Assembly: GCA_020050685.1 (NCBI GenBank)
Contig: JAGVKG010000029.1
Coordinates: 124,001 to 188,000 of the forward strand
From: Candidatus Obscuribacterales bacterium
GTDB lineage: Bacteria; Cyanobacteriota; Vampirovibrionia; Obscuribacterales; Obscuribacteraceae
DNA length: 64,000 bases
Direction of reading: 5' to 3'
The notes below the pieces were generated by a model. The model saw nothing but the letters and a program-made list of their open reading frames with translations, was not told the origin of the DNA and searched no databases. The translations under genes and the position numbers were made by a program. Shown here piece after piece: positions 1 to 8,078 of this stretch; within the stretch, counting starts at the first letter, position 1; every line of letters begins with the position of its first letter.

Positions 1-94
1 TTGTGGTATTCCGGTCGAAAAATATAGTCAATGACCTTCTGGAATTGCCCCTGCTCAAACTATGTAGCTCCCCTAGACTTCTGACGTTCGGCGA

Positions 95-622
95 TTAGCC
101 TGTGGCAACAACAGCGGCGGGTGCCACCATTGTCCATGGTTCGGCACCATGCTTGCTAAAACCATCAGCTTTGTATCCCGCTTTTGCCAGCTCGGTTTTG
201 TATTTGGCCGGATCATTGGCGGCTTCGATCATGACATTCGATACGAATTCCAGCGCTGATTGCCAGGTTCTCTTCATGTCTTCAGTCCAAGCCCCCTCTT
301 TTGACAAATGTTCTCCCAGAACGGCGACTAGATTCTCACCAACAGCAGGATAATGTGCATTGTCTGTTTTGTATGCCAAATGGCGAATACCCATGGCGTG
401 AAGATACGGTACTAGTGCTTCCGGGTTTTCTACTGCAGCAACAATTGCACCAACAGACGCCATCAACTTCTTGTGTTGTTGTTCCGTTGGCGTGGTGAAA
501 AGTGGACGGACCGCTGGATACTTCGCAAATAGACGAGCATAGAAACTCAAGCCTAAGCTTCTTAATCCGCCATTTTCATTTTTTGCGCGTTGAAATGTCT
601 CTCTTAAAAGTTCAATATCCAT
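95..622 (-). CDS. Globin-family haem protein
   Basis: This 175-residue protein looks like a single-domain globin of the flavohaemoglobin/neuroglobin-like type, expected to bind O2 or NO in the cytoplasm. Visible landmarks are F42 after the KYPAVRPLF stretch (CD1 position), Q49 at the likely distal E7 position, and H81 in GIRHLAYK as the proximal histidine. HYPAVGENL follows, matching the H..YP.VGE.L segment of flavohaemoglobin globin domains. No reductase domain follows, so electrons must come from another protein. The ATG has GGAG 9 bases upstream. The gene stands alone, with about 150 bases of non-coding DNA before it. The family is confident; the ligand and physiological role are unknown. 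Confidence 0.88.
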   Translation of the reverse strand: MDIELLRETFQRAKNENGGLRSLGLSFYARLFAKYPAVRPLFTTPTEQQHKKLMASVGAIVAAVENPEALVPYLHAMGIRHLAYKTDNAHYPAVGENLVAVLGEHLSKEGAWTEDMKRTWQSALEFVSNVMIEAANDPAKYKTELAKAGYKADGFSKHGAEPWTMVAPAAVVATG

Positions 623-774
623 AAGATTGTCTCCAAACTAAATTTGCTCCAATTTAGTCTGTTTTTAGTTCCGTTTTATCGTGCTTCGGGATGAATTTCA
701 AATACTTTAGACAATCATTCTTGCGGATGATTGACTAAAGTATTTGCTAAATTGTTGCCAGAAAAGCTGATTGT

Positions 775-1155
775 TTATTCAGGGTGGAATAACAAGACAA
801 TTCGTGCTCGTGTTAAATGAATCCTTGGGTCCAGGCTGATATGAAAGGCAACTTTGTCGGATTGTTTCGTAGCTCGGAGTACGGAATAATCGGAAGTCTG
901 CATGCCACCACTTGTGAGTGTCCAGCCTTTTGCTTTGAGATCTTGTGTGTAAAATTCACTTATCTGCTTAGCTGATTCGGTAGTTGTGTACTCCGCGATC
1001 TGAGCTGCACTATTATCGCTCGACTCTACTAGAGTTCCACCAGGGCAGGCGGCAAATGGAAAACCTTTAGGCAAAGTTTCTGCTTGGGCAATTGGGCACA
1101 GCGTGAGTGTGGCAATCGCAAACGCAAAAACAGCGATTCTTCTTATCGTGCTCAT
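775..1155 (-). CDS. Small secreted protein of unknown function
   Basis: About 126 residues with an N-terminal signal peptide (IRRIAVFAFAIATLTLC, likely cleavage after AQA). I chose the ATG at 1155 because GGAG lies 8 bases before it; an upstream in-frame start at 1170 has no such site. The mature part carries a SEFYTQDLKAKGW segment. FY...L...GW motifs occur in several small envelope proteins of unknown role that bind nothing known. The gene lies 27 bases downstream of the VOC-protein gene on the same strand, so the two are probably co-transcribed. No enzymatic motif is visible. Confidence 0.7.
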   Translation of the reverse strand: MSTIRRIAVFAFAIATLTLCPIAQAETLPKGFPFAACPGGTLVESSDNSAAQIAEYTTTESAKQISEFYTQDLKAKGWTLTSGGMQTSDYSVLRATKQSDKVAFHISLDPRIHLTRARIVLLFHPE

Positions 1156-1182
1156 GTATTTCTCCAGCAAGGTAAATCTAGA

Positions 1183-1578
1183 TCACTTCTTAGGAACAAA
1201 TCCGAAGATGGAAAGCAAGTTGCCGTCTGGATCTTTGAAGTCAGCGGAGAGCCCTGCGGAATCTCCCTCTTCGCAGACTTGTCGCGGCTCGGCATCAAAT
1301 TTCACACCGTTTGCCTTGAGTGCCTCGAATGTTTCGTGAATCTTCTCGACATGAAAGACCATAATCGGTTGTCCTTGACCGCGCGCAACTGAAGGTTTCT
1401 CTTCTCCATGTAATGCCAAAATCGTATGTCCTGTTTCCAGTTCAACCCAACCTGGATGTTGCATTTTTACTTTGATGCCGAGCAAGTCTCTATAAAATGG
1501 AACTGACTTTTCTGTGTCCTTCACGTAAATGATCACGTACGCCAAATTAGACAGGGATACGTTTGCTTTGACCGTCAT
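1183..1578 (-). CDS. VOC superfamily (glyoxalase/bleomycin-resistance-like) protein
   Basis: A 131-residue vicinal-oxygen-chelate protein. It opens with an AYVIIYVKDTEKSVPFYRD segment, then LLGIKV, WVELETGHTILALH, a second beta-alpha-beta unit, and closes with FKDPDGNLLSIFGF, the usual C-terminal VOC signature. Such proteins bind a divalent metal or a small hydrophobic ligand and act in detoxification, ring cleavage or resistance; the substrate cannot be read from sequence. GGAGAA precedes the ATG by 7 bases. It appears to be the first gene of a two-gene unit with the secreted protein downstream, and it is divergent from the Rieske oxygenase. Confidence 0.85.
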   Translation of the reverse strand: MTVKANVSLSNLAYVIIYVKDTEKSVPFYRDLLGIKVKMQHPGWVELETGHTILALHGEEKPSVARGQGQPIMVFHVEKIHETFEALKANGVKFDAEPRQVCEEGDSAGLSADFKDPDGNLLSIFGFVPKK

Positions 1579-1602
1579 AATTCATTCTCCGGAATGTACA
1601 AA

Positions 1603-1615
1603 GTGGTGCCACCAC
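1603..1615. promoter_or_regulatory. Short palindrome in the divergent VOC/Rieske intergenic region
   Basis: GTGGT-GCC-ACCAC is a perfect 5-bp-arm inverted repeat just upstream of the VOC gene, in a 158-base divergent intergenic region. It could be a repressor operator. It also contains one copy of the over-represented octamer TGGTGGCA (reverse strand), so it may be no more than that motif. Confidence 0.25.
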
Positions 1616-1737
1616 GACAACCAGATCATCATAAAGCCATTACATTGGATGTTCGCATTTAATTAGATTCTCTAAATGAATGATGTATATTATAGGAACT
1701 TAGTTTAAGACGCACTAGAAATGGAATCCCAATAGAT

Positions 1738-2874
1738 ATGCACTCGATAGCCAAGTTTTCACCACAACCAAATAACGAATATGCATTCGATGAGATATTC
1801 AACGTAGATTCATCGTATATGCCAAATGGTGTTGGGAAAACATTTACTCGAAATATCTGGTATTACGCAGTTGCAGGAAATGATTTAAAACCAGGAAAGA
1901 TGATCGCCAAGACCATGCTTGGTGAGCCGGTCTTGGTTGGACGCGATTCAAATGGTGTGGCATTTGCTCTAAAAGATGTCTGCCCGCACCAAGCCGTACC
2001 TTTAAGTAAAGGACATTTCGACGGCAAGCAAGTTGTTTGTTGTTTCCATGGTTGGGCCTTTAACACAAGCGGTGTGTGTGAACAAATTCCTTCGTTGTCC
2101 GAATGCCAGGACCAAGCAATTTGCAGTAAGTTTAAGGCTAAGTCTTATCCTTGTCGCGAAGTGCAAGGAAACGTTTGGGTTTTCTTTGGTGATCGCACAG
2201 AGAATTTGCCGGATGTTCCCGAAGCTCCAGGACTTGAAGGTTTGTCCTCGGATAAAACCAAGTCGACGTTGTTTATTCCCACGCATATTGATTATGCCGT
2301 TGCCGGTCTAATAGACCCGGCTCATGTGCCATATGTGCATAATGCCTGGTGGTGGCGTTCAGCCAAGTCGATGAAGGAAAAGGTCAAAAAATACGTTCCT
2401 GAAGCTACCGGTTGGACAATGGTGAAGCATAAGCCAGCTGCCCACTCAATTGCTTTCAAATTAATTGGCAGATTTATCGAAACAGAAATCAGCTTCCGTT
2501 TGCCCGGCTGTCGGCTTGAATATATTCAATTCAATGGTCGTACGATCCTATCTGGTATCACAACTCTAACGCCAATTGATGATACACATACGGAAATGAA
2601 CCATACGACTTATTGGACAATTCCATTTATTGCTCCAATTGTCACTCCAATTGTGAATTACTTCGTCAAGGAATTTCTTGGTCAAGACAAGAGAATTGCC
2701 GAAATGCAAGAAATTGGTTTGCGTTCAAATCCAAAGCTGTCGATGTTTGTTAAGGATGCCGGTATGCCTGGCGCCTGGTATTTCCAATTAAAAAAGGAAT
2801 GGAGCGAGTCGCAATCTGAAGGACGCGCCTTTGAAAATCCAATTAAGGAATCCGTTCTTCGCTGGCGCAGTTGA
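1738..2874 (+). CDS. Rieske non-haem iron oxygenase (PaO/VanA-like)
   Basis: A 378-residue oxygenase. The Rieske [2Fe-2S] ligands are C82-P-H84 and C101-C-F-H104 within a CPHQ...CCFHGW frame. The mononuclear iron site is D193-P-A-H196-V-P-Y-V-H201 (D..H....H). Enzymes of this class use an external reductase to hydroxylate or O-demethylate aromatic or macrocyclic substrates. The layout (N-terminal Rieske, C-terminal catalytic) resembles the pheophorbide-a-oxygenase/vanillate-demethylase group. The substrate is unknown and no dedicated reductase is adjacent. The ATG at 1738 has only a weak upstream purine run. The next gene starts 3 bases after its stop, which suggests coupled translation and a shared pathway. 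Confidence 0.9.
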   Translation: MHSIAKFSPQPNNEYAFDEIFNVDSSYMPNGVGKTFTRNIWYYAVAGNDLKPGKMIAKTMLGEPVLVGRDSNGVAFALKDVCPHQAVPLSKGHFDGKQVVCCFHGWAFNTSGVCEQIPSLSECQDQAICSKFKAKSYPCREVQGNVWVFFGDRTENLPDVPEAPGLEGLSSDKTKSTLFIPTHIDYAVAGLIDPAHVPYVHNAWWWRSAKSMKEKVKKYVPEATGWTMVKHKPAAHSIAFKLIGRFIETEISFRLPGCRLEYIQFNGRTILSGITTLTPIDDTHTEMNHTTYWTIPFIAPIVTPIVNYFVKEFLGQDKRIAEMQEIGLRSNPKLSMFVKDAGMPGAWYFQLKKEWSESQSEGRAFENPIKESVLRWRS

Positions 2875-2877
2875 GCT

Positions 2878-3708
2878 GTGGGCATAATAAACGAAGTCGC
2901 AGAATCTACGCTCAAGCGCTTTGCAGAAGTAGGCTTGAAAGAAACTGATTTGGCGATGACTTTGGTTCAGTTTGAAGACGGCAAAGAAATTTGTCAGGAC
3001 TATCGCGGCAATGAAAGAATCTATCCGGCAAGCATCGTCAAATTGTTTTATTTGGCTGCCGTTCATCAATGGTTGGAAGATAGGAAGCTGGAAGTAACCG
3101 AAGAACTTGATCGTGCTGCTACAAGCATGATTGTCGAATCGTCTAATGACGCAACCAATTACTTGGTCGATCTGCTTACTGATACAACAAGCGGCCCTGA
3201 GCTTTCCGAGGAAGAGGCTGTCCTCTGGCGGAAGAAACGCAATCGCGTCAATGAATATTTAGTCTCGCTTGGTTATCAGAATTTCAACGTTAACCAGAAA
3301 ACCTGGGGAGATGGCCCGTTTGGCAGAGAACGTGTTTTTCTCGGTCTCAACTTTGAAAATCGCAATTATCTGACTACCAACGTCACAGCACATTTACTTT
3401 CGGCAATTGTTCAGGGTAAATGTGTCAGCGCTTCACGCAGCCAACAAATGCTGTCTCTCATGGAACGCGACTACACCAAACCTTCAACAGATCCTGATGA
3501 TCAAGCAACCTGTTTTTCCGGCAAAGGCTTGCCTGCCGGATGCAAACTCTGGTCAAAAGCCGGTTGGACATCAACCGCCAGACACGACGCAATTTATGTT
3601 GAACTTCCCAACAATAAGCGACTCATCTTTGTCATCTTCACCCTCAATTGCGCCAAGCAATACGAGATCATCCCTTTTGCTGCAAGCGAAGTGATCAAGC
3701 GGCTGTAG
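2878..3708 (+). CDS. Serine hydrolase, class A beta-lactamase-like
   Basis: A 276-residue penicillin-recognising serine hydrolase. The nucleophile motif is PAS52IVK55 (S-x-x-K), the second motif is S88-S-N90 (SDN-like), and SK227AGWTS takes the place of KTG. Length and motif spacing match class A beta-lactamases and related esterases/DD-peptidases. I see no signal peptide, which is unusual for a true beta-lactamase and suggests a cytoplasmic esterase or amidase, or a start placed too far downstream. The GTG start lies 3 bases after the Rieske gene stop, without a clear ribosome-binding site, so translation is probably coupled. Family confident, substrate unknown. Confidence 0.82.
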   Translation: MGIINEVAESTLKRFAEVGLKETDLAMTLVQFEDGKEICQDYRGNERIYPASIVKLFYLAAVHQWLEDRKLEVTEELDRAATSMIVESSNDATNYLVDLLTDTTSGPELSEEEAVLWRKKRNRVNEYLVSLGYQNFNVNQKTWGDGPFGRERVFLGLNFENRNYLTTNVTAHLLSAIVQGKCVSASRSQQMLSLMERDYTKPSTDPDDQATCFSGKGLPAGCKLWSKAGWTSTARHDAIYVELPNNKRLIFVIFTLNCAKQYEIIPFAASEVIKRL

Positions 3709-3769
3709 ACGGCGAAATCTAGCTGGCATAGAAGGCTTTAATGATCGGTGCATAAACATATAACGCTGT

Positions 3770-5695
3770 TCAATTCAATAGATACTTCTCCATGAAGAGA
3801 ATGGTGGAGTAGAAGAGGTAGTCGCTGTTTTTCTTTTTGGCAAAGCCGTGTCCTTCGTCATTGGCCATTAGATACCAGACTGGGGTTTGGTTTTTGCGCA
3901 CGTTTGCCACCATTTGTTCTGATTCGCTTGCTGGCACTCTTGGATCGTTTTTGCCTTGGACGACGAAGAGCGGCTTTTTGATCTTGCTTGAATGATTGGC
4001 TGGTGCGATGCGCTCGAGAAACTCATTCATTTTTGGATCGCGCTCGTCACCGTATTCGACACGACGGAGATCGCGGCGATAGCCGGAAGTATTTTTGAGA
4101 AAGGTGACCAAATTCGAAGGACCGACTATATCGAGTGCACAACGAATATGATCATTGTAATTTGTGGCGCAAGCCAAGGTCATAAAGCCGCCGTAACTTC
4201 CGCCCATGACCATCACACGATCGGAATCTAGTTCTGGTTGTGTCTTTATCCAATCCAGAAGCGCTTTGATATCTTTGTAGGAATCTTCGCGGCGGAAGCC
4301 ATTGTCCATCGCCAGAAATGTCTTGCCGTATCCGACAGAACCACGCACGTTCGGGAAAAGAATAGCAATTCCTAGCTCATTCAAATAATAGTTTGTCTTG
4401 CCGAGAAAGTACGGGCGGAATTGGCCTTCTGGTCCACCGTGAATGTTGATCACGACAGGCCGCTTGCCTGTGAATTTCGCCTGTGGGCGATAAAGGAATC
4501 CGGAAATTGATTTATCATCAAATGTTTTCCATTTGACCAGCTCTGGTTGACTGAAGTTGCTGGTATCAATTCCACCTGTTTCACTTGTTGTCCAGCGTTC
4601 AATTTTATTGTCTTGCAGATTGTAAGAATAAATGTCTTCCGGTGAACGAGCATTTTCGTAAGTGAAGGCAAGGTCTTTGCTGTTCTTGTGCCATTTGACA
4701 GAGGAAATTACACCTGGTGCTAATTTGGGTATGTCCTTTTCTTGTTTTGTTTCCAAATCAAGCACGTGCAATATGCTAATGCCATCTTCATTGGTTACGA
4801 AAGCAATGTATTTGCCGTCTTCAGTCAAATCGAATCCTTCTACATCCCATTTGATTTTGTCGCTCAGATAGGTATGAACTTTCGTGGACAAATCTATATA
4901 AGTTAGGCGTGAGAAATCATTGTTCTTGTCGCAAGCCGTAAAGATACCTTTGCCATCTTTACTAAATTTGGCACCGCCATAATAAACTTTCTCCGAACCG
5001 CCTTTCGGTGTAATCAAAGTTTTGCTGCCTGTCTTCACGTCAATCAACCACAAGTAACTTTCGTTGGCAGAAAGTTCTTCTTGAGCCAGGATTTCCTGAT
5101 CATTTGGTGACCAATCCAAGACATCCCAACCACCACCTTTTAGTTCGGCAACCATGCGATTGCTGCCGTTCTCATGCGGGTTGACAGTCCAGATATCTAC
5201 ATCATCGCCATTGCGCTTGGTTGAGCCATAAGCATATTGCAAGCCAGAGTGTGACCAGACACCACCAGTATTGCGGGATTTGCCATCGGTGATTAGGCTG
5301 ACGCCGTAGTCACTCATAGTGTACTTGTACTTTTGGAAATTCTCGTCTCCGCCAACATCTTTGCTAAAGACCATGAAGTTACCTGCTGTGGGCTGAAAAG
5401 ATCCGCTGGTGGCACTATCTTTGAAGAAGGTCAATTGCGTGCGGGCAGCACCAGGAAATTTGACTAAGTGCACTTGTTTGGTATCGGCGAATCTTGTGCC
5501 GATCAACATTTGCCGTTCAGTCGGATGCCAGCTGTCAAAATCGGCAGAGCGAAATTCGGTATAACGATTGACACCATCAATCATTGTTGCCGGTGGAGTC
5601 GGAATACCTTCCACAACTAAATTCTCAGCCAAAGAAAAAGCTTGTGGTGAGCTCAGTGCAATTGCCAGACAAAGTGCGGAAACTTTCGCCTTCAT
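3770..5695 (-). CDS. S9 family prolyl oligopeptidase-type serine peptidase, secreted
   Basis: About 641 residues. A signal peptide (VSALCLAIALSSPQAFSLA) is followed by a WD40/PD40-like beta-propeller and an alpha/beta-hydrolase domain. The catalytic triad is visible (numbering from the upstream ATG): S502 in GGSYGG, D586 in GKNDPRVP and H618 in DEGHGF. HGGPEGQ forms the oxyanion region. Such enzymes cleave short peptides, often acylated or after proline, in the periplasm. GGAGG abuts an upstream ATG at 5701 but lies 6 bases before the ATG at 5695, so 5695 is the better start. It is transcribed alone and convergently with the beta-lactamase-like gene. Confidence 0.92.
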   Translation of the reverse strand: MKAKVSALCLAIALSSPQAFSLAENLVVEGIPTPPATMIDGVNRYTEFRSADFDSWHPTERQMLIGTRFADTKQVHLVKFPGAARTQLTFFKDSATSGSFQPTAGNFMVFSKDVGGDENFQKYKYTMSDYGVSLITDGKSRNTGGVWSHSGLQYAYGSTKRNGDDVDIWTVNPHENGSNRMVAELKGGGWDVLDWSPNDQEILAQEELSANESYLWLIDVKTGSKTLITPKGGSEKVYYGGAKFSKDGKGIFTACDKNNDFSRLTYIDLSTKVHTYLSDKIKWDVEGFDLTEDGKYIAFVTNEDGISILHVLDLETKQEKDIPKLAPGVISSVKWHKNSKDLAFTYENARSPEDIYSYNLQDNKIERWTTSETGGIDTSNFSQPELVKWKTFDDKSISGFLYRPQAKFTGKRPVVINIHGGPEGQFRPYFLGKTNYYLNELGIAILFPNVRGSVGYGKTFLAMDNGFRREDSYKDIKALLDWIKTQPELDSDRVMVMGGSYGGFMTLACATNYNDHIRCALDIVGPSNLVTFLKNTSGYRRDLRRVEYGDERDPKMNEFLERIAPANHSSKIKKPLFVVQGKNDPRVPASESEQMVANVRKNQTPVWYLMANDEGHGFAKKKNSDYLFYSTILFMEKYLLN

Positions 5696-5893
5696 TGTCA
5701 TCCTCCATAAGTCCGAATACCATGGTCGAAAATGATACCGCAGGCAGTGCGAATTTTCGTATTGCCTGCGCTCTGAACGTTACGAGAAACTTCTCTTGAG
5801 ATGCTCGAAAAGCCGAATTGGCAGTCGGCAAGATGAGCCAGTGCTCATTAAAAGCTGGACTTTGTCATCCTGTTTGTTAGAATTTGGAGAATC

Positions 5894-7042
5894 ATGTTTT
5901 CAAAGGTAAACAAGGTTTCGGCAATCTTGATCGCAGTCACAATTGTGGCTGCGCTTTTGGCTTACTTCGTTAAGCCCCAAGCGCCTATGTCCGAGCTGGT
6001 TTCGCCGAAACAAGAACTGCCGAACTACCAGATGCATTTGCCGGGCGATACAACGCTGGCAAATCGTGTCACCAAGTCTTATGGCATTGCTCTGGTGCTG
6101 GTCAGCACGCCATTTACGCAGAAAAATGTGATTGCCCTCGATTCTATTAGAAGCTGGGCTCGAGAGAAGTTTCAAACTGAGCCGGACTTCTTGCATCCGG
6201 TCGCGCTTGAGCCAATAAATGAGAGAAGACACACATTTATTGAGGCGTTTACATACAATTTATTTACGGCTCCTCGGTATATGCTCGAGGATCTGGCCGG
6301 ACAATTTCTCCAAGGACAAATTGCTCGCTTTCACGATACTCGCGCTTATGCCAGCTTCCGCCAGTCGTACTTTGATTTGTTTGGTTGGGATGCAGATGCT
6401 GCAGCGTTATTAGCGCGCTATCAATCAGACAAAGCCTTGCTGGCAGAACCTGTTGTTCTCTGGGCCGCATTTTGGTTTGCCGCACTTGCCGCAGCTGCCG
6501 TTTACTTGATTCGTTCCAAGCGCTCGCAAACATACATGCGCTTGCAAACAGTGCTTTATTCCACCTGGTTTTTACTTGCTTTTGGTTATATCGCGCGAGC
6601 CTGGATTGAAAATCGGGTGTCGGTGCTTTGTTCGGCTGTAATTTGTGCCGCGATTGCACTTTACTTGAAGTATCCATTTACGATCAAAGTGGAATCAACC
6701 AGTGGGCAAGTGATTCTCAAAACTCGTTTGCTTGATGTAACACAAATTGTATTGGCAGCTTGGCTTTCCTATAGCTTATTTGCTATCCAAGTGTTTACTT
6801 GGACAAAGACGAGCGCCATGGACGATCCTGATCCACTTACTTTGCTCATCTGTTGCATTTCCGGTAACTTCGTCCATGATCCATTCATGACGAAAAAAAT
6901 TGTCGCGCGTGTAGTTGCATTAGTTTGGTTATTTGTGAGCATTTGGGCCGCTCGTCAAACGCTGGCTCAAGATCAAATTGAAGCAGAAGAAAAACTTGCC
7001 TCGCTCAACAATCCGCTGGCATTATCCCGCTGGGAAAAATAG
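5894..7042 (+). CDS. Polytopic membrane protein of unknown function
   Basis: A 382-residue protein that I do not recognise. Hydrophobic segments lie at about residues 9-26, 187-206, 217-236, 242-258, 283-303 and 337-355. The first is followed by a periplasmic or cytoplasmic loop of about 160 residues containing FIEAFTYNLFTAPRYMLEDL and RQSYFDLFGWD. This suggests one membrane anchor, a soluble domain and a C-terminal helical bundle. GGAG lies 4 bases before the ATG. The ACT-domain gene starts 22 bases downstream on the same strand, so the two probably form a unit. No catalytic motif was found. Confidence 0.72.
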   Translation: MFSKVNKVSAILIAVTIVAALLAYFVKPQAPMSELVSPKQELPNYQMHLPGDTTLANRVTKSYGIALVLVSTPFTQKNVIALDSIRSWAREKFQTEPDFLHPVALEPINERRHTFIEAFTYNLFTAPRYMLEDLAGQFLQGQIARFHDTRAYASFRQSYFDLFGWDADAAALLARYQSDKALLAEPVVLWAAFWFAALAAAAVYLIRSKRSQTYMRLQTVLYSTWFLLAFGYIARAWIENRVSVLCSAVICAAIALYLKYPFTIKVESTSGQVILKTRLLDVTQIVLAAWLSYSLFAIQVFTWTKTSAMDDPDPLTLLICCISGNFVHDPFMTKKIVARVVALVWLFVSIWAARQTLAQDQIEAEEKLASLNNPLALSRWEK

Positions 7043-7064
7043 CAGCAAGGTGTTTGATTAGCTG

Positions 7065-7472
7065 ATGGCTGAAAAGAATCTCGCAAAACTTTTGCTCAAC
7101 ATGAATCCCGAGCTGCATGCCGGTGAATATGTTTTCTGCAGTCTGCCGGAAAGCAAATTCAAATTGCTTTCCATAAATCCTGTTTGTATGTTCAGAGAAG
7201 TGGAAGGCATATCCATAATTGTTTCTCAATCAGATGCTGACGCTCTTGGTCTGACATATGAAGGCTCATGGTCTCTGATTACCTGCAACGTAACATCCGA
7301 TCTCGCATCCGTTGGTTTCCTTGCTCGCATGTCGACTGCCCTTGCACAGGCAGGAATTTCCGCTAACGCTGTGTCTGCATATTTTCACGATCATCTTTTT
7401 GTGCCTAAAGAAAAGGCGAACGAAGCTCTTGCTATCCTGCAAAAGCTATCTTTTGATCTAAGGATTGAATGA
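7065..7472 (+). CDS. ACT-domain protein (COG3603-like)
   Basis: A 135-residue protein made of two ACT-like units: roughly residues 20-65 (EYVFCSLPES...) and 67-130, the latter containing WSLITCNVTSDLASVGFLARMSTALAQAGISANAVSAY split by a turn. The SVGFLARMSTALAQAGIS helix is typical of ACT ligand-binding domains, which sense amino acids or similar small molecules in the cytoplasm. No enzyme domain is fused, so it may be a stand-alone sensor. The ribosome-binding site is weak. The gene ends 2 bases before the 3' end of the opposing tRNA-Leu gene. Confidence 0.8.
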   Translation: MAEKNLAKLLLNMNPELHAGEYVFCSLPESKFKLLSINPVCMFREVEGISIIVSQSDADALGLTYEGSWSLITCNVTSDLASVGFLARMSTALAQAGISANAVSAYFHDHLFVPKEKANEALAILQKLSFDLRIE

Positions 7473-7474
7473 AA

Positions 7475-7560
7475 TTGCCCTTGGAGGGATTCGGACCCTC
7501 AATTCCTTACGGACACCGCATTTTAAGTGCGGCTCGTATACCAGTTCCGACACAAGGGCA
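7475..7560 (-). tRNA. trnL-UAA: tRNA-Leu, anticodon UAA, without intron
   Basis: Read on the minus strand, the sequence folds into a long-variable-arm tRNA. The acceptor stem is TGCCCTT/AAGGGCA with an A discriminator. The anticodon stem CCGCA/TGCGG encloses the loop CTTAAAA, giving anticodon TAA. A variable arm (TGTCCGTAAGGA) and the T arm GAGGG-TCCGAAT-CCCTC follow. CCA is not encoded. The anticodon loop is uninterrupted, whereas many cyanobacteria carry a group I intron in this gene. At 86 bases it has the normal class II size. Confidence 0.95.
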
Positions 7561-7601
7561 AGCATTTGTAATTCTACCAAAACTTACAAGTCAAGCACTA
7601 A

Positions 7602-8078
7602 CTAAACAGGCAATGGTTGGTGCTCATGCAGTCTAATCATATGTTTATTACGCGAGAGTTTGAATCCTTGGTTCTCGTACAACTTGTGCGCACGTTCATT
7701 CATGTGTGCCACTTGCAAACTTAAGCCCACTGACATGGTGTCAAATTCTTTCGATACCCATGCCAAGAATTGGCTGCCAACTCCACGACCGCGGGAGTTG
7801 CCTGCTACCAACAACTCGTCGATTTCTATGATGTTGCCTTTGTATTCGTTGCTCCAAAAGAAAACGAGAATGGTGTAACCAATCAAGTGACCTTCCGATT
7901 CAAAAACGATGATTCGACCTTTGGCCGGATGGCTTTCAAATTCATCAAATGTAAGTTTTACAGTCGGGCGATTGTCTTTCAAGTTCGCATCGGCAGCATA
8001 AAGCTCCTCGACGAATTCTTGCAGCTGGCTAAGATCACCAAGACGACAGGAACGAAAAGTAATTGTTTGAGTGTTCAT
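7602..8078 (-). CDS. GNAT family N-acetyltransferase
   Basis: About 158 residues with the GNAT fold: FRSCRLGDLSQLQEFV at the N-terminus, IIEIDELLVAGNSRGRGVGSQFL carrying the acetyl-CoA pyrophosphate loop (R-G-x-G-x-G-type, here SRGRGVG), and VGLSLQVAHMNERAHKLYENQGF at the C-terminus. The substrate is unknown. I chose the ATG at 8078, which overlaps the stop of the upstream gene as ATGA with GAGAG upstream. A longer frame to 8162 would overlap that gene by 88 bases. This is the third gene of the FAH / PRTase-like / GNAT operon. Confidence 0.86.
   Translation of the reverse strand: MNTQTITFRSCRLGDLSQLQEFVEELYAADANLKDNRPTVKLTFDEFESHPAKGRIIVFESEGHLIGYTILVFFWSNEYKGNIIEIDELLVAGNSRGRGVGSQFLAWVSKEFDTMSVGLSLQVAHMNERAHKLYENQGFKLSRNKHMIRLHEHQPLPV

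Noticed and set aside
3-98. Plus-strand frame open from the left edge to a TAG at 96-98, possibly the end of a gene entering the window.
   Set aside because: Only about 31 codons, no recognisable residues, and it would overlap the end of the globin gene. Cannot be judged without upstream sequence.
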